64,000 bases of DNA, from positions 1-64,000 of the forward strand of contig JAUIGR010000008.1 of assembly GCA_030430025.1 (NCBI GenBank), in the 5' to 3' direction. The DNA comes from Gammaproteobacteria bacterium (GTDB lineage: Bacteria > Pseudomonadota > Gammaproteobacteria > Xanthomonadales > Marinicellaceae). Made by a program: the position numbers and the translations under genes. The notes under the pieces are model-generated. The model worked only from the letters and a program-made list of their open reading frames with translations, had not been told where the DNA came from and did no database searches. Of the stretch, positions 64,000 to 64,000 are shown in pieces (positions within the stretch are counted from its first letter, which is position 1; each line of letters opens with the position of its first letter).

Positions 64000-64000
64000 A

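Noticed and set aside
1-64000. CRISPR arrays, prophage modules, rRNA or tRNA genes
   Set aside because: No regularly spaced direct repeats, cas genes, phage structural genes, rRNA or cloverleaf tRNA sequences noticed by eye; the only tandem repeats are coding (DUF285, FG-GAP).

Overview
64 kb gammaproteobacterial chromosome segment. The gene content and paralogous surface proteins resemble Marinicella/Lysobacterales-type genomes (inference only). Most of it is ordinary housekeeping: a leucine/isovalerate catabolism cluster, pheA, the metK-ahcY-metF cluster, ettA, tex, gpmA, dxs, radC, dut, phosphomannomutase, an RND efflux pair, queA, glmM, folP, ftsH, rlmE, yhbY, rpmJ and a cold-shock gene. 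The main accessory island is about 9.5-17.4 kb. It holds a frameshifted IS5-type element, a small integron (intI at 13579-14541, with a divergent cassette array to about 11.04 kb), a secreted serine protease, an IS982-type element with an in-frame stop and 8-bp target duplications, and a subtilase tail remnant. The most unusual signal is a structured repeat of about 155 bp bounded by GAATGGCC inverted repeats. It occurs in three copies exactly at integron cassette junctions and carries a Shine-Dalgarno sequence plus a conserved leader ORF (MIHVQFATQLGH...). In one copy the leader overlaps the cassette start codon as ATGA. Other observations: a MITE-like family sharing the IS5 termini, a candidate multi-hairpin sRNA at about 63.2-63.3 kb, tandem FG-GAP paralogs with a duplicated cruciform, a 14-repeat DUF285 protein, and a shared D-[LV]-I-[FY]-x-[ND]-[GS]-F-[EN] C-terminal motif. 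Everything was read by eye and no searches were run.
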